Made by a program: the position numbers and the translations under genes. The notes beneath the pieces are model-generated. The model made no database searches. It saw nothing but the letters and a program-made list of their open reading frames with translations, and had not been told where the DNA came from. A stretch of DNA of 64,000 bases from Arachis hypogaea (Eukaryota; Streptophyta; Magnoliopsida; Fabales; Fabaceae), in NCBI RefSeq assembly GCF_003086295.3, contig NC_092046.1, positions 100,977,363 through 101,041,362 of the forward strand. Reading direction: 5' to 3'. This document shows positions 43,880-55,645 of this stretch, piece by piece. Within the stretch, counting starts at the first letter, position 1, and the number at the start of each line of letters is the position of its first letter.

Positions 43880-45435
43880 TGGTGCATAAAACTGGCTTCG
43901 CAGAATTCACACAGATAGACCGACAAGTATACCGAGTCGTCCAAGTAATACCTCAGGTGAGTGAGGGTCGATTTCACGGAGATTGTTAGTTTGAGCAAGC
44001 AGTGGTTACCTTGCAGATCTTAGTTAGGCGGATAGAAATTTTAGTTTGTCATGAAAAATGCATAAAACAGAATAAATAAATAAAACATTACTAGATAGAT
44101 GAGAAATCAACGGTATGAGAACGGTTGAGGCTTCGGAGATGCTTTGTCTTTTTGGATTAACTTTTCTTACTGTCTACTTCAATAACTTTCTGATTCCTTC
44201 AATGGCAGCCGTGCATTAGTGATTAAATCATGTCCTCTCATCAAGTTAACCTCCTCCACTGCAGCAATCCACCATATTAAGATGACTCATGTCCTCTCAT
44301 TAAGCCACCTCTAGGTTTTTCATTGTAGAAGAAGATGAAGCTCTAAGCAATTTACTCCCCTTCACGATCCTACTCAAGGTGCGACAAACAAGGTAGATCT
44401 TTCGGATTAGAAAGTGCTGCTTCTCTGACTCTAGCCTTAACGCCACAGAGACCTCACACACCGATAGTCAACGGGATTTCATGTTACATATCCAAAGATG
44501 CCCAAGTACTCTATTGGAATCTGCAATGCAATCTCTAGCTTTGTTTTAACGCTATCCGTGTCAGGACACGCACGGAACCCATGTATAACAAGGGTGATTA
44601 TCACGGGTCACCCTCAATTCATGAGATGAAGAACGAGAATGCATAAGAGAATAGAATCAGACATATTGAACTAGAACGATAACATTATTAATCTATGAAA
44701 CTCAGTAGAGCTCCTAACCTTAACCTTAGGAGGTTAGTGACTCATACTAACAGAAAAATACAATGGTAAACGTAAAAGTGGGCAAGAGTCCCCTAACAAG
44801 GGTGAACTCTTGTATATATATATTAATCTGCTAACTCAAAATTATAGAAATAAGATAAACTAGTCTTGTTGTGCAAAAATCCACTTCTGAGACCCACTTG
44901 GTGAGTGTTTAGACTGAGCTTGAGTGTCTCCCACGAGCTACTACCTCTTAAAGGAGTTGAACGCTGGCTTGGTACTCATTTTTAGGCGTTGGACGCCAGC
45001 TGCTCCTCTGTAGGCACTGGACGCCAGGAATGGGGCTGGTGGCTGGCGTTGAATGCCAGTTTTGGGCCCTCATTTCCAAAGCAAAGTATGGACTATTATA
45101 TATGTCTGGAAAGACTTAGATGTTAGCTTTCCATAGCCATTGAGAGTGTGCCATTTGGACATCTGTAGCTCTAGTAAAACTCCTTCGAGTGCATGGAGGT
45201 CAGATCTTGACAGCATCTGCAGTCCTTTCTCTGTCTCTGAATCAGACTTCTGCTCAAGCTCCTCAATTTCAGCCAGAAAATACCTGAAATCACCATAAAA
45301 CACACAAACTCAAAGTAGAATCCAAAAATGTGAATTTTGAACTAAAACCTATGAAAGCTTAATAAAATTTAAACAAAACATATTGAAAAATATATGAAAA
45401 TGATGTCAAAAAGCGTATAAAATATCCGCTCATCA
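43880..45435 (-). repeat. Element G 5' LTR
   Basis: 1556 bp; the plus strand reads TGGTGCATAAAACT to CCGCTCATCA. In sense orientation it starts TGATGAGCGGATATTTTATACGC-like as H and E do. Palindromic words (GGCGTTGGACGCCAG, GGCGTTGAATGCCAG) are at 44955-45065, next to the conserved module at 45085-45185. Confidence 0.82.
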
Positions 45436-45939
45436 AGATATAGTGCCCTTCACACCTTACAAACAGAGAGAAGACATAAACGTGTTCATCATCAATCATC
45501 CTCAATCATGTCTCATTTATCATATCCATTCTCATCATAACTTAATCAGACTTATACACGGAGCAAGGGGACAATACCACTGCCTCTTACCCGGTCATAC
45601 ATATCTCAATATCATTCACCTCATCATAGTCATAGTCACTACCTATCAGGGATATAGTGTCCAGCACACTCTTGGGATATAGTGCATATATTTTATTTGA
45701 GTTTGAACTTATTTCAATGTAATAATTTTTTAAGGCGAAAATTTTTATAAGGTGGATAGGATATAACAACCCAAGTTTTTGAAAATTAAATAATGAGTTA
45801 TTCATGATTTATTATTTTATTTAAAAAAATTATTTTCGTAAAAGTAATTAAATTATATTTTTTTTATATTTTGAGTTTAAAATCTACTAAAATTTTTAAA
45901 TAATTTTTATTATAATAAGTTATTTTGAAAACGATAAAA

Positions 45940-45996
<57 letters not shown>

Positions 45997-47103
45997 TGGT
46001 TCCATTGAATTAGCCAAAAATATTAAGGGAGAAAAAAAAAGAAATGGAAACATGACCTTGAATGTATATATATAACATCTAGCTTATAATCATAATCAAT
46101 ATCTTTGTTCCATTCTTTTGGCCGAAGCCTTAAAGGAACCAAAAGAAAAAAATAGACGTGGCTTATATGTATGCATATATACATATACATTTTTGTGACA
46201 CCTAATGAAGCATTAGCCACAACAAATAATCTAATCTTCTTGCTCATCTCATAACCGAACTAAAGTTGGAAGAAAAGAAAAAAAAGGTGAGCGAGGGTGA
46301 GAAAGAGAAATCGTGGTACCTTTCTCTTCTTCACATTGATATTATTTTTGTTGAAAAGAAATTGATGGTGGAGCTACTATCTTTTCATGCAAAGTTTGAC
46401 TGAGGGAGCTCCAGAGATGGAGTAGTCGATTTTGACTTTTTTTTCTTCAATTTCTCGTTTAGAAATCTTTATTGAATCCTCGGTTATTGTGATTTCTGTA
46501 GGGAGGTAGAGTTTGTTAATTTTATAGTAATTAAATGTAAATTTGATAAGTGAATGTTGGTTTGATTGATTATTGTTTGAGTTTGATTAAGTTTATGTCA
46601 AATTTTTGTTGATTTATTGTTGTTTGCTTGGGATTTTAGTTCGTTTATGTATGAACAGTCAACTGGGCTATTTTGATGATTTTGGGGATATCGTGCTGAG
46701 GTATTTTGAGATAAATTTGATGATATTTGATGGCTGCGAGATTAAATTAAAAGCCGTAAAAAATCGATAACTGTAAAGCTCGAAAACGAATTAAAAATCA
46801 AGCAGAAAATCTGAAGAATTTTGAGAATGGAGGTTTGGTTTCTTTGATAAAGGGATAAGTATTGAAACAAAATTTATTTTTAGGTTGAAGGAGTAATTTA
46901 ATAAAAATTGAAATTAGTTTTGTAATTATATAAATTTTGGGGGTATTTTGAGTAATAAGTAAAAGTTCAAGAGTAAAACGGGTATTTTATAAAAGCTGCA
47001 AGGATATTTTGGTGATTATATTATAAATAAGGATATTTTAGTAATTTATAAACTATATTGAGATAAAAATATAAATATTTTAAAAAGCTCAGAGATATAG
47101 TAT
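45436..47103. other. AT-rich flank without a supported gene; possible degraded LTR
   Basis: From 45758 the sequence GATATAACAACCCAAGTTTTTGAAAAT resembles the start of LTR I (TGTAACGACCCACATTTTTGAAAAT), so a decayed Tekay-like LTR may start there. No LTR end was found before the CACTA transposon begins. Small ORFs have no recognisable domain. Confidence 0.4.
45940..45996. repeat. (ATT)n microsatellite
   Basis: About 19 perfect TTA/ATT trinucleotides. Confidence 0.95.
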
Positions 47104-47119
47104 CACTACAAAAAAAGAG
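47104..47119 (+). repeat. CACTA left terminal inverted repeat
   Basis: CACTACAAAAAAAGAG. The partner at the right end is beyond the window. Confidence 0.85.
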
Positions 47120-47129
47120 TTTAAAATGG

Positions 47130-47275
47130 CATTGATATTACGGCGATTTTAAAGAACCGCCGTAATACCCGGTTATTATGGCATGTTTGGTTGCTGCCAT
47201 AATTAACTTTGTGTTTGGTAGCGGTTCTGGTGATTATGGCAATTTTGAATCGCCGATTTAACATTACGGCGCTCT
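47130..47275. repeat. CACTA subterminal repeats
   Basis: Short words in both orientations: ATTACGGCG (47137, 47264), CGCCGTAAT (47158), TTATGGCA (47175, 47235), TGCCATAAT (47195). Such clusters are the binding sites of the small TNPA-type protein in En/Spm; here the function is inferred from position. Confidence 0.75.
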
Positions 47276-47370
47276 CGATCTCCCTTCTCTCTCTCCTTCG
47301 TCTCCTCCGACAACGCCGTTCTTCCCTCTCGGCTTCTCCTCTCTCCGCCGGTTACGATTTCTCTAGGTAC

Positions 47371-50030
47371 TGATGCACAGAAAACTTGTCTCTCAACAAA
47401 TCTCCCTTCGGCAAGTGTATCGAATTGTCGTCAAGTAAAACTCACAATAGAGTGAGGTTGAATCCCACAGAGATTAACGGATTAAGCAATGAATGGTTAA
47501 TTGATTATCCTAGTTAGACGATTCAGATTTGGATGATGAGCAGCAGGAATTGTAAATTGACAGAAAAGTAAAGAAAGCAATAAAGTGCAGAAAAGTAAAA
47601 TGGCAAGGAAAGTAAATGTAAGAACTAAAAATAAAATGAACATTGGGATCAAGAGATATTGCAATCCTCCGGATCAAGTTCATTCTCATCTCTTCCTCAA
47701 TCAATGCACTCATTGATCTCCTTGGCAATCTTAATTGATCGAATTACAATTCCTTGTAATTCAATCTCTCAAATCTTGATCAATAGCCAATTCCTTGGTC
47801 AATTTCTCATGAGAAGAGATGAAGTGTGGTCACTGATTATACCACATGCATTTCCCAAACCAGGTATTGAGAGGATTAGAGTCACATATCCATCCAAACC
47901 CAATTTGGTCCAGCATGAGAAAGCATTTCTAGCTTGATCTCTTCATTCCTCTTTCAAGGTTCAAAAGAGATCCAAGTTTGAATAGCTCCTTTTCCAAGAT
48001 AACTATCCAATTGGATGAAGATCGAAAGCTTTCAAGTAAAATCAAGAGAAAAGAAAGAAGAAGAAGAATAAGAACTACACTTAATCCATTGAATCACAAT
48101 AGAGCTCTCTAACCCAATGTAAAGAGTTAGTTGATCATTGCTCTACAAAAATAGAAAAGAAAGAAAGTGCAGAAAAGTAAAGATGAAGATAAAAACTGAA
48201 AATGAAAATTCAACATTCATAAATGAAAAGTACAAAGAAAGAAAAGGAAAAGTGTGTGAGGGAAGGGAGTCCGAAGACCCCTCTTCCATCCCTCAATTCC
48301 CCTCCGTATTGCCTAAAATCTCTTCAATTAAAAGACTAAGGCCTTTATATAGGCTCTCCTAAATTACAAAATGAAATGAAAAGCAAATTACATTAAATGA
48401 AAATTCCTATTCTAGATGCTTCTTGTGGCCTTGATTGGTTGACAATTGTGGGCCTGCTTGCTTGAGCTTGGAAGTGGGCTTGAGAGAGAAGTGAGTTAAG
48501 TTGAGGTCCAGGTGCTAAAGTTAGTGCCAAAGTTAGCCACACTAACGCTACAAGTGTGGCGTTAGTGCTAAAGTTATTGTGGCTAACGTTGCACTTGCTG
48601 CCCAGTTTGGTGTTTTTGGGGCTTAAAAGATGCCTCTTGTTTGTGCTCAAATTTCATGTCCACTATAGAGTATTATATATCGTTGGAAATCTCTGAATGT
48701 CAGCTTTCTAACGCAACTGGAATCACCTCAATTGGACCTCTTTAGCTCAAGTTATGCTCCTTTGAAGTGGACATGGTCGCTGGCATATATGCCAACGTTA
48801 CTGGAAATGTTGATTGCCAATAACGCTAGCGATTTCCCGTTTCTGAAGCTCAAACTTAGTGTCCACCCCATACTATTATATATTTTTGGAAAGCTCTGGA
48901 TGTCTACTTTCCTATTCCTTTGGAAGCGCATCATTTGGAGCTCTACAACTCGAGTTATACTTCTTGGAAGGTGAAGAGGTCAGTTGGCCTAAATACAGGC
49001 TGATACCATGTTCATCATTGCACTTTCGGGGCAGGTTTTCTCCCTCAAATTTAGTGTCAAGCATGTAGTGTCATATATGCTTGGAAAGCTCTGGAATCCT
49101 ACTTTCCAATTCCACTGGAATTACCTCATTTGGAGCTTTGTGGCTCAAGTTATGCGTGTTTGAAGAAGGCATGGTCAGGCTGTCAGGTGGGACTTTTGCC
49201 CACGTTAACTAAGTTAACGTGGGAGTTAACGTGGCTCTTTGTGGCTTGTGTTGGCAACGTTAGTGACAATGTTTGGTGTCACTAACGTTGTCGACAACTT
49301 CTCTTCTTCACGTTAACTTCCACGTTAACTAAGTTAACGTGGAAGTTAACGTGACTCCTTGGGGTTGTGTGGTTGCTTTCAACGTTAGTGACAATGTTGG
49401 GTGTCACTAACGTTGTCGACCACCCTTGCCTCTTCATGTTAGCTCCCACGTTAACTTGGTTAACGTGGGAGTTAACGTGGCATTGTGCACTTAGGCCAAC
49501 GTTAGTGACAATGTTGAATGTCACTAACGTTTGCTTCCTTTCCCCCTTTTAACGTTAGAGGCCACGTTAACTAAGTTAACGTGGACTCTAACGTGGCCAC
49601 TTATGAGCATTGGCCAACGTTAGTGATAATGTTAAGTGTCACTAACGTTGGCTCCATTTCCTTTCTTCAAAGTTAATGCCACTAACTTTTCTCACTAACG
49701 TTGTGGCTTTCCTTCCTTCCACGTTAGTGCCCACGTTAGTGTAACTAACGTAGCCACTAACGTGGCTCTTCTCTTCTTCTTTTGGCCTGAAATCAATCAA
49801 ACAAAGTGCATCAAAGTCTTGCTCTTAATCATGGATCATGCATCATCCAATTTATCATATAATTCATGCAAAATCCTGATGAAATCATGTAAAATGCACA
49901 ATGTATGCTTGAATCAAGATGTAAGTGAATATCCACCCAAAACTAGCTTATTTCCTAAGAAAATGCATGAAACTACCTTAAAAACAGTAAAGAAAAGGTC
50001 AGTAAAACTGGCCAAAATGCCCTGGCATCA
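47371..50030 (-). repeat. Element F left (3') LTR
   Basis: TGATGCAC to TGGCATCA. Three tandem copies of the conserved module are at 48668-48790, 48875-48975 and 49070-49165, followed by the palindromic array at 49190-49765. A smaller group of AACGTTAG/CTAACG words is at 48525-48585. Confidence 0.92.
49190..49765. repeat. AACGTTAGTGAC / CACGTTAACT palindromes in left LTR of F
   Basis: Two types of inverted repeat alternate strictly: CCACGTTAACT-AGTTAACGTGG (nearly perfect palindrome) and AACGTTAGTGACA-TGTCACTAACGTT with a short loop. About five pairs are present. They are the same types as at 17-815 in element B. Confidence 0.9.
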
Positions 50031-51601
50031 TAACACCAAACTTAAAGTTTGCTTGTCCCTAAGCAAGTACTGGAACAAGAGAATGATGAATGGAATGCCA
50101 AGGGAAATGAGTCATTCTTGTGGAAGTCATGTCCCTAGTTTTATGGTGGTTTCATGAATAGCAACTTAGGTTCATTCCTGGCTTTCAGACCTTTATCATG
50201 TCCTAGAATACTCACTGTGATTGCATCCCATGAGACTTTTATTCATTGATCCTTTTGTTGTCATTTCAGGGCTTATTTTTGTTCTTAAGCTAAGTGTTCT
50301 GTAAGGGGGCAACTCTTTAAAATAAGCTTTCAGCCAACACTCCCGAACCAGTTGGTTCAAGGGGCTAGGTGTTGAAGCACCCCTAAGGACTTACTTGCTC
50401 AAGTCTCTCCCCCATACATACACACCACAGGCACATAGTTTATTTATTTTCTTTTCTTGAGACCTTGGTGTCCAGCACCTCTTTGGGTTACTAAATGCTC
50501 TGTAGTGAGGGTTACTCTTGATAGTGGACTTTCAGCTGATAATCCCGAGTTAGTTAACCCAAGTTACCAAGTGATAAGGCACCCCTAAGAGCTAATTCAT
50601 CCAAGTAGATCCCTCATACAGGAGCACCACAGACACATGCCTCAGGATTAAAACCATTGGTGCCTAGCTTTATTGCTTACTCTTTTTCTTTTATTTTTCA
50701 ACCTTTATTGTTCTTTCCCTTTCTCTTATTAGGATCTTCTTATTTAGCTAGTCTCATGGGGTGTTTCTCAAGCATAGTATTCATGACAGATAGTTGTCTT
50801 CCCACCTTCTGGTTGAACCAACTTAGCTAACTTATGACCACACCATAAACTCATGAACTTACTCCATAGTATGAACTCTACTCTGGTCTTTTATAAAACA
50901 CTCATTCTCTTTTCATTTGATTCAACAGGGACAAGCATACTAGTAAGCAAAGTAAGGATGCAGTAATGACATTCAGACTAGAAAACACAGCCTTAATCAA
51001 TAAACAGTTTAAAAGACAGAATTGACATGCTTATTCACAAGGAGAAAGCACACATACATACAAGGAACATAGAAGACAATCATGCAAATTAAAGTGCTGG
51101 AAATAAGTAAGAGGAGAAAAGAACTTTACCACCTTGTATTTTATCTTCATTGTTGTTGCCCTTTTCCTCCTATTCTTCCCCTTCCCACACCAGACATAGA
51201 ATGATTGCTTATACTCAAGCAACAATTAAAACAGTGGTGACGGGGTTTATGATGGATCATGAATGTCTTAAAATAAAGTGTGAGTATGCATGTGTTTCAG
51301 CAAGCAAGATTATGGATCACAACAAAAGCACAAGAAGTAAAACAGAGACAATGTGATTGCATTAATAAGTGGTGTTGGCATGGTACTTTGCATGAAAGTT
51401 AAGTGGCAACACCAAACTTAGTGTGCCACTGTCAATTTAGAATGTTTCAAGTACCCAGTGAAGATTGAAAATCAAATTATTGCATGGCAACACCAAACTT
51501 AGAGTGCAATCATATGCCAAATTATTGAGAGTAAACTAAGCAAAGCAAGAAAATGTTACCTACGGTTGGGTTGCCTCCCAACAAGTGCTCTTTTAATGTC
51601 A
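50031..51601 (-). other. Element F 3' non-coding internal region
   Basis: No gene. It is homologous to 1080-2743 of B. CACCAAACTTA occurs at 50034 (LTR boundary), 51410 and 51491. The hairpin GTTGCCTCCCAAC is at 51570-51582, just after the ORF stop. Confidence 0.75.
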
Positions 51602-52816
51602 TTAGCTTGACATGTTGTTCACAACTTTCTTCCTCTTCTTCCAGTTTGTTAAGAGAAATGACCTCAAGAGAAAAGAGGAGCCAGTTAATGCCCCTTGTTT
51701 TGAGTGCCTCTCCCCAGCAAGCCTTCTTCTGTTGTTAGCTTGAGTAAACTTGCTTGTTGGGGTGGGGGTGGGATGGCTTTTGGTTGACCTTTTCTTCTTC
51801 ATGAATATTGTCCTACTTTTCTTGGTCACCATCCTTTTGTTAGTGTTCATGTTGATTGCCTTTACCACCTTGATTTCAGGATTTGGGTATTGTATGATGG
51901 TTGGAGCATCCTCTTCATCAAGAACTTCTTGAATTGGTGGTTCAATGAACTCACCCTCTATGCAACTCTCTGTTTCATTGGAGTGTGGGCTCCCTTGATT
52001 GACTTCCTCCCTTTTTCTTGACCTTTTAATGAACTCCTCTGTTTCTGAAGAGAGTGAAGTGGTCTCTCTTTGTGCTCTCAGCTTTTCAATGCATTGTTCT
52101 TTAGAATAGAGTTGTGCATTCTGTCTCAATTTTTCTTCATGGTCCCTTCTTGCTATTTTCTCCTCTTTGTTTGTCTTTATTATTTCTTCAAGGAGGAGTT
52201 CTATCCTAGTGAGTTTCTCCTCTATTCTACTTTTTCTGCATTCTTCAATGATGAGTTCCATCCTAGCAAGTTTATCTAAAGGAGGTTGGGTAGGTTGTAA
52301 TGGTTGGTCGGGATTGGCTTGTGAATGGAATTGGTTGTTTTGTGGTTGTGTGTTCTGAAAATGGTATGACTCTTGTGGGTAGTGGATTGAGTTTTGTGAA
52401 TGGTGAAACGAATTGTATGGATTTGGGATAGACTTTTGTGCTGAGGCATACTCAAATGATGAAGAATTTAGGCATGTAAAACTTAGAGGTGAGGTTGTAT
52501 AATTGAGAGGTGATGGCTCTTGATGAATGAGGTATGAATGAGTGAAATCTCTTTGATTATGATCTTCCCAGCCACAACTTGAGTAGTGATCAATTTCACC
52601 AAAATATGGACCATTTTGTGGTTCTGGAAAGTACCCCATTTTATGTTCTTGATACTCCCACCCACCATGAGCATAGTAAAGTGAATCATTCTGTGGTGGT
52701 GGAGAGTTTCCCATGAAATTTGATTGACTAGAATATGATGGATACTCCTTTCTTTCCTGCAGAAAGCTCTGTCTCAAACAATAATCACCAAAAGAAATTG
52801 GAATCTCCATTGTCAC
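51602..52816 (-). CDS. Gag-related ORF of element F (ORF-X)
   Basis: 404 residues; homologue of the ORF at 5129-6319. The N-terminus (MEIPISFGDYCLRQ, RKEYPS, NSPPPQNDS, YYAHGGWEYQE) and C-terminus (KFTQANNRRRLAGERHS, SFLLTNWKKRKKV) are well conserved. The middle differs: here a longer heptad-like segment (LARMELIIEECRKSRIEEKL and LTRIELLLEEIIKTNKEEKI) of about residues 178-245 replaces the shorter helix of B. Codon positions look constrained at both ends, so the protein was probably functional when the element moved. No capsid, knuckle or enzyme is seen. The first ATG (MTMEIP) or the third codon could be the start; B has only the latter. It could be a particle or RNA-binding factor that lets the RNA use another element's machinery, which is inference. 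Confidence 0.78.
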   Translation of the reverse strand: MTMEIPISFGDYCLRQSFLQERKEYPSYSSQSNFMGNSPPPQNDSLYYAHGGWEYQEHKMGYFPEPQNGPYFGEIDHYSSCGWEDHNQRDFTHSYLIHQEPSPLNYTTSPLSFTCLNSSSFEYASAQKSIPNPYNSFHHSQNSIHYPQESYHFQNTQPQNNQFHSQANPDQPLQPTQPPLDKLARMELIIEECRKSRIEEKLTRIELLLEEIIKTNKEEKIARRDHEEKLRQNAQLYSKEQCIEKLRAQRETTSLSSETEEFIKRSRKREEVNQGSPHSNETESCIEGEFIEPPIQEVLDEEDAPTIIQYPNPEIKVVKAINMNTNKRMVTKKSRTIFMKKKRSTKSHPTPTPTSKFTQANNRRRLAGERHSKQGALTGSSFLLRSFLLTNWKKRKKVVNNMSS

Positions 52817-52956
52817 AGATGAAAAAATTCCCAGTGAGGCAATATCACAAACAGTTGGTTAGCAAAAGAAAATAAAGAAACAAATGAAAACAAAGACAAA
52901 AGAAAAGTGTCTAATCTAGTAAATCAATCAACCGGTAGTTTGTTAATCACGATTAA

Positions 52957-52974
52957 TCCCCGGCAACGGCGCCA
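52957..52974 (-). other. Primer binding site for tRNA-Asp, element F
   Basis: The plus strand reads TCCCCGGCAACGGCGCCA, an exact 18-base match to the 3' end of plant tRNA-Asp as I recall it, seven bases... in fact six bases from the LTR at 52981. Confidence 0.93.
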
Positions 52975-52980
52975 TAAACT

Positions 52981-55640
52981 TGATGCACGGAAAACTTGTC
53001 TCTCAACAAATCTCCCTTCGGCAAGTGTACCGAATTGTCGTCAAGTAAAACTCACAATAGAGTGAGGTTGAATCCCACAGAGATTAACGGATTAAGCAAT
53101 CAATGGTTAATTGATTATCCTAGTTAGACGATTCAGATTTGGATGATGAGCAGCAGGAATTGTAAATTGACAGAAAAGTAAAGAAAGCAATAAAGTGCAG
53201 AAAAGTAAAATGGCAAGAAAAGTAAATGTAAGAACTAAAAATAAAATGAACATTGGGATCAAGAGATATTGCAATCCTCCGGATCAAGTTCATTCTCATC
53301 TCTTCCTCAATCAATGCACTCATTGATCTCCTTGGCAATCTTAATTGATCGAATTACAATTCCTTGTAATTCAATCTCTCAAATCTTGATCAATAGCCAA
53401 TTCCTTGGTCAATTGCTCATGAGAAGAGATGAAGTATGGTCACTGATTATACCACATGCATTTCCCAAACCAGGTATTGAGAGGATTATAGTCACATATC
53501 CATCCAAACCCAATTTGGTCCAGCATGAGAAAGCATTTCTAGCTTGATCTCTTCATTCCTCTTTCAAGGTTCAAAAGAGATCCAAGTTTGAATAGCTCCT
53601 TTTCCAAGATAACTATCCAATTGGATGAAGATCGAAAGCTTTCAAGTAAAATCAAGAGAAAAGAAAGAAGAAGAAGAATAAGAACTACACTTAATCCATT
53701 GAATCACAATAGAGCTCTCTAACCCAATGTAAAGAGTTAGTTGATCATTGCTCTACAAAAATAGAAAAGAAAGAAAGTGCAGAAAAGTAAAGATGAAGAT
53801 AAAAACTGAAAATGAAAATTCAACATTCATAAATGAAAAGTACAAAGAAAGAAAAGGAAAAGTGTGTGAGGGAAGGGAGTCCGAAAACCCCTCTTCCATC
53901 CCTCAATTCCCCTCCGTATTGCCTAAAATCTCTTCAATTAAAAGACTAAGGCCTTTATATAGGCTCTCCTAAATTACAAAATGAAATGAAAAGCAAATTA
54001 CATTAAATGAAAATTCCTATTCTAGATGCTTCTTGTGGCCTTGATTGGTTGACAATTGTGGGCCTGCTTGCTTGAGCTTGGAAGTGGGCTTGAGAGAGAA
54101 GTGAGTTAAGTTGAGGTCCAGGTGCTAAAGTTAGTGCCAAAGTTAGCCACACTAACGCTACAAGTGTGGCGTTAGTGCTAAAGTTATTGTGGCTAACGTT
54201 GCACTTGCTGCCCAGTTTGGTGTTTTTGGGGCTTAAAAGATGCCTCTTGTTTGTGCTCAAATTTCATGTCCACTATAGAGTATTATATATCGTTGGAAAT
54301 CTCTGAATGTCAGCTTTCTAACGCAACTGGAATCACCTCAATTGGACCTCTTTAGCTCAAGTTATGCTCCTTTGAAGTGGACATGGTCGCTGGCATATAT
54401 GCCAACGTTACTGGAAATGTTGATTGCCAATAACGCTAGCGATTTCCCGTTTCTGAAGCTCAAACTTAGTGTTCACCCCATACTATTATATATTTTTGGA
54501 AAGCTCTGGATGTCTACTTTCCTATTCCTTTGGAAGCGCATCATTTGGAGCTCTACAACTCGAGTTATACTTCTTGGAAGGTGAAGAGGTCAGTTGGCCT
54601 AAATACAGGCTGATACCATGTTCATCATTGCACTTTCGGGGCAGGTTTTCTCCCTCAAATTTAGTGTCAAGCATGTAGTGTCATATATGCTTGGAAAGCT
54701 CTGGAATCCTACTTTCCAATGTCACTGGAATTACCTCATTTGGAGCTTTGTGGCTCAAGTTATGCGTGTTTGAAGAAGGCATGGTCAGGCTGTCAGGTGG
54801 GACTTTTGCCCACGTTAACTAAGTTAACGTGGGAGTTAACGTGGCTCTTTGTGGCTTGTGTTGGCAACGTTAGTGACAATGTTTGGTGTCACTAACGTTG
54901 TTGACAACTTCTCTTCTTCACGTTAACTTCCACGTTAACTAAGTTAACGTGGAAGTTAACGTGACTCCTTGGGGTTGTGTGGTTGCTTTCAACGTTAGTG
55001 ACAATGTTGGGTGTCACTAACGTTGTCGACCACCCTTGCCTCTTCACATTAGCTCCCACGTAAACCAAGTTAACGTGGGAGTTAATGTGGCATTGTGCAC
55101 TTAGGCCAACGTTAGTGACAATGTTGAATGTCACTAACGTTTGCTTCCTTTCCCCCTTTTAACGTTAGAGGCCACGTTAACTAAGTTAACGTGGACTCTA
55201 ACGTGGCCACTTATGAGCATTGGCCAACGTTAGTGATAATGTTAAGTGTCACTAACGTTGGCTCTATTTCCTTTCTTCAAAGTTAATGCCACTAACTTTT
55301 CTCACTAACGTTGTGGCTTTCCTTCCTTCCATGTTAGTGCCCACGTTAGTGTAACTAACGTAGCCACTAATGTGGCTCTTCTCTTCTTCTTTTGGCCTGA
55401 AATCAATCAAACAAAGTGCATCAAAGTCTTGCTCTTAATCATGGATCTTGCATCATCCAATTTATCATATAATTCATGCAAAATCCTGATGAAATCATGT
55501 AAAATGCTCAATGTATGCTTGAATCAAGATGTAAGTGAATATCCACCCAAAACTAGCTTATTTCCTAAGAAAATGCATGAAACTACCTTAAAAACAGTAA
55601 AGAAAAGGTCAGTAAAACTGGCCAAAATGCCCTGGCATCA
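52981..55640 (-). repeat. Element F right (5') LTR
   Basis: Same layout as the left LTR, offset by exactly 5610. Modules are at 54278-54400, 54485-54585 and 54680-54775; the palindromic array is at 54800-55375. One cluster of differences (55045-55070) changes the spacer and arms of a single palindrome, consistent with conversion or rearrangement there. Confidence 0.92.
54800..55375. repeat. AACGTTAGTGAC / CACGTTAACT palindromes in right LTR of F
   Basis: Counterpart of 49190-49765. The unit at 55056-55079 has CACGTAAACCAAGTTAACGTGG-type arms, where the left LTR has CACGTTAACTTGG..., so several changes fall in one palindrome. Confidence 0.88.
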
Positions 55641-55645
55641 GGTAC

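Larger units (their letters stand above)
41133..45435 (-). mobile_element. Element G: minus-strand Ty3/gypsy element truncated after gag
   Basis: On the minus strand it has a 5' LTR (45435-43880), a tRNA-Asp primer site, a low-complexity leader, gag (42623-41133) and the start of the GGCGTTCAACGCC linker, where it is cut by the LTR of H. Protease, pol and the 3' LTR are missing from this copy. Confidence 0.8.
47371..55640 (-). mobile_element. Element F: complete non-autonomous Ty3/gypsy-type element
   Basis: 8270 bp with two 2660-bp LTRs (47371-50030, 52981-55640), a perfect tRNA-Asp primer site, one ORF (51602-52816) and a 3' non-coding region. There is no gag capsid, protease, reverse transcriptase or integrase. 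By eye the LTRs differ at about two dozen positions (near 99% identity) with no indel. With a rate of 1.3e-8 per site per year, often used for plants, this would be a few hundred thousand years. Proteins for its movement must have come from other elements. Confidence 0.92.
47366..55645. repeat. Target duplication GGTAC flanking element F
   Basis: GGTAC at 47366-47370 and 55641-55645 brackets element F exactly. Joining CTCTAGGTAC with CTTCTCCC restores the CACTA sequence. Confidence 0.92.

Noticed and set aside
43231..43998. Phe/Leu-rich minus-strand ORFs
   Set aside because: They are open frames in the AT-rich leader of G and have no recognisable domain.
46023..47100. Possible host gene 5' of the CACTA element
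   Set aside because: Only short ORFs with no motif; the sequence looks like decayed LTR or intergenic DNA.
48138..48362. Repeated ORF pairs at 47659-48974 and 53269-54584
   Set aside because: They are duplicated because they lie in the two LTRs of F; no domains, and no reason to think they are expressed proteins.
52955..52974. tRNA-Asp gene fragment
   Set aside because: Only the last 18-20 bases of the tRNA are present, always beside an LTR; these are primer binding sites.
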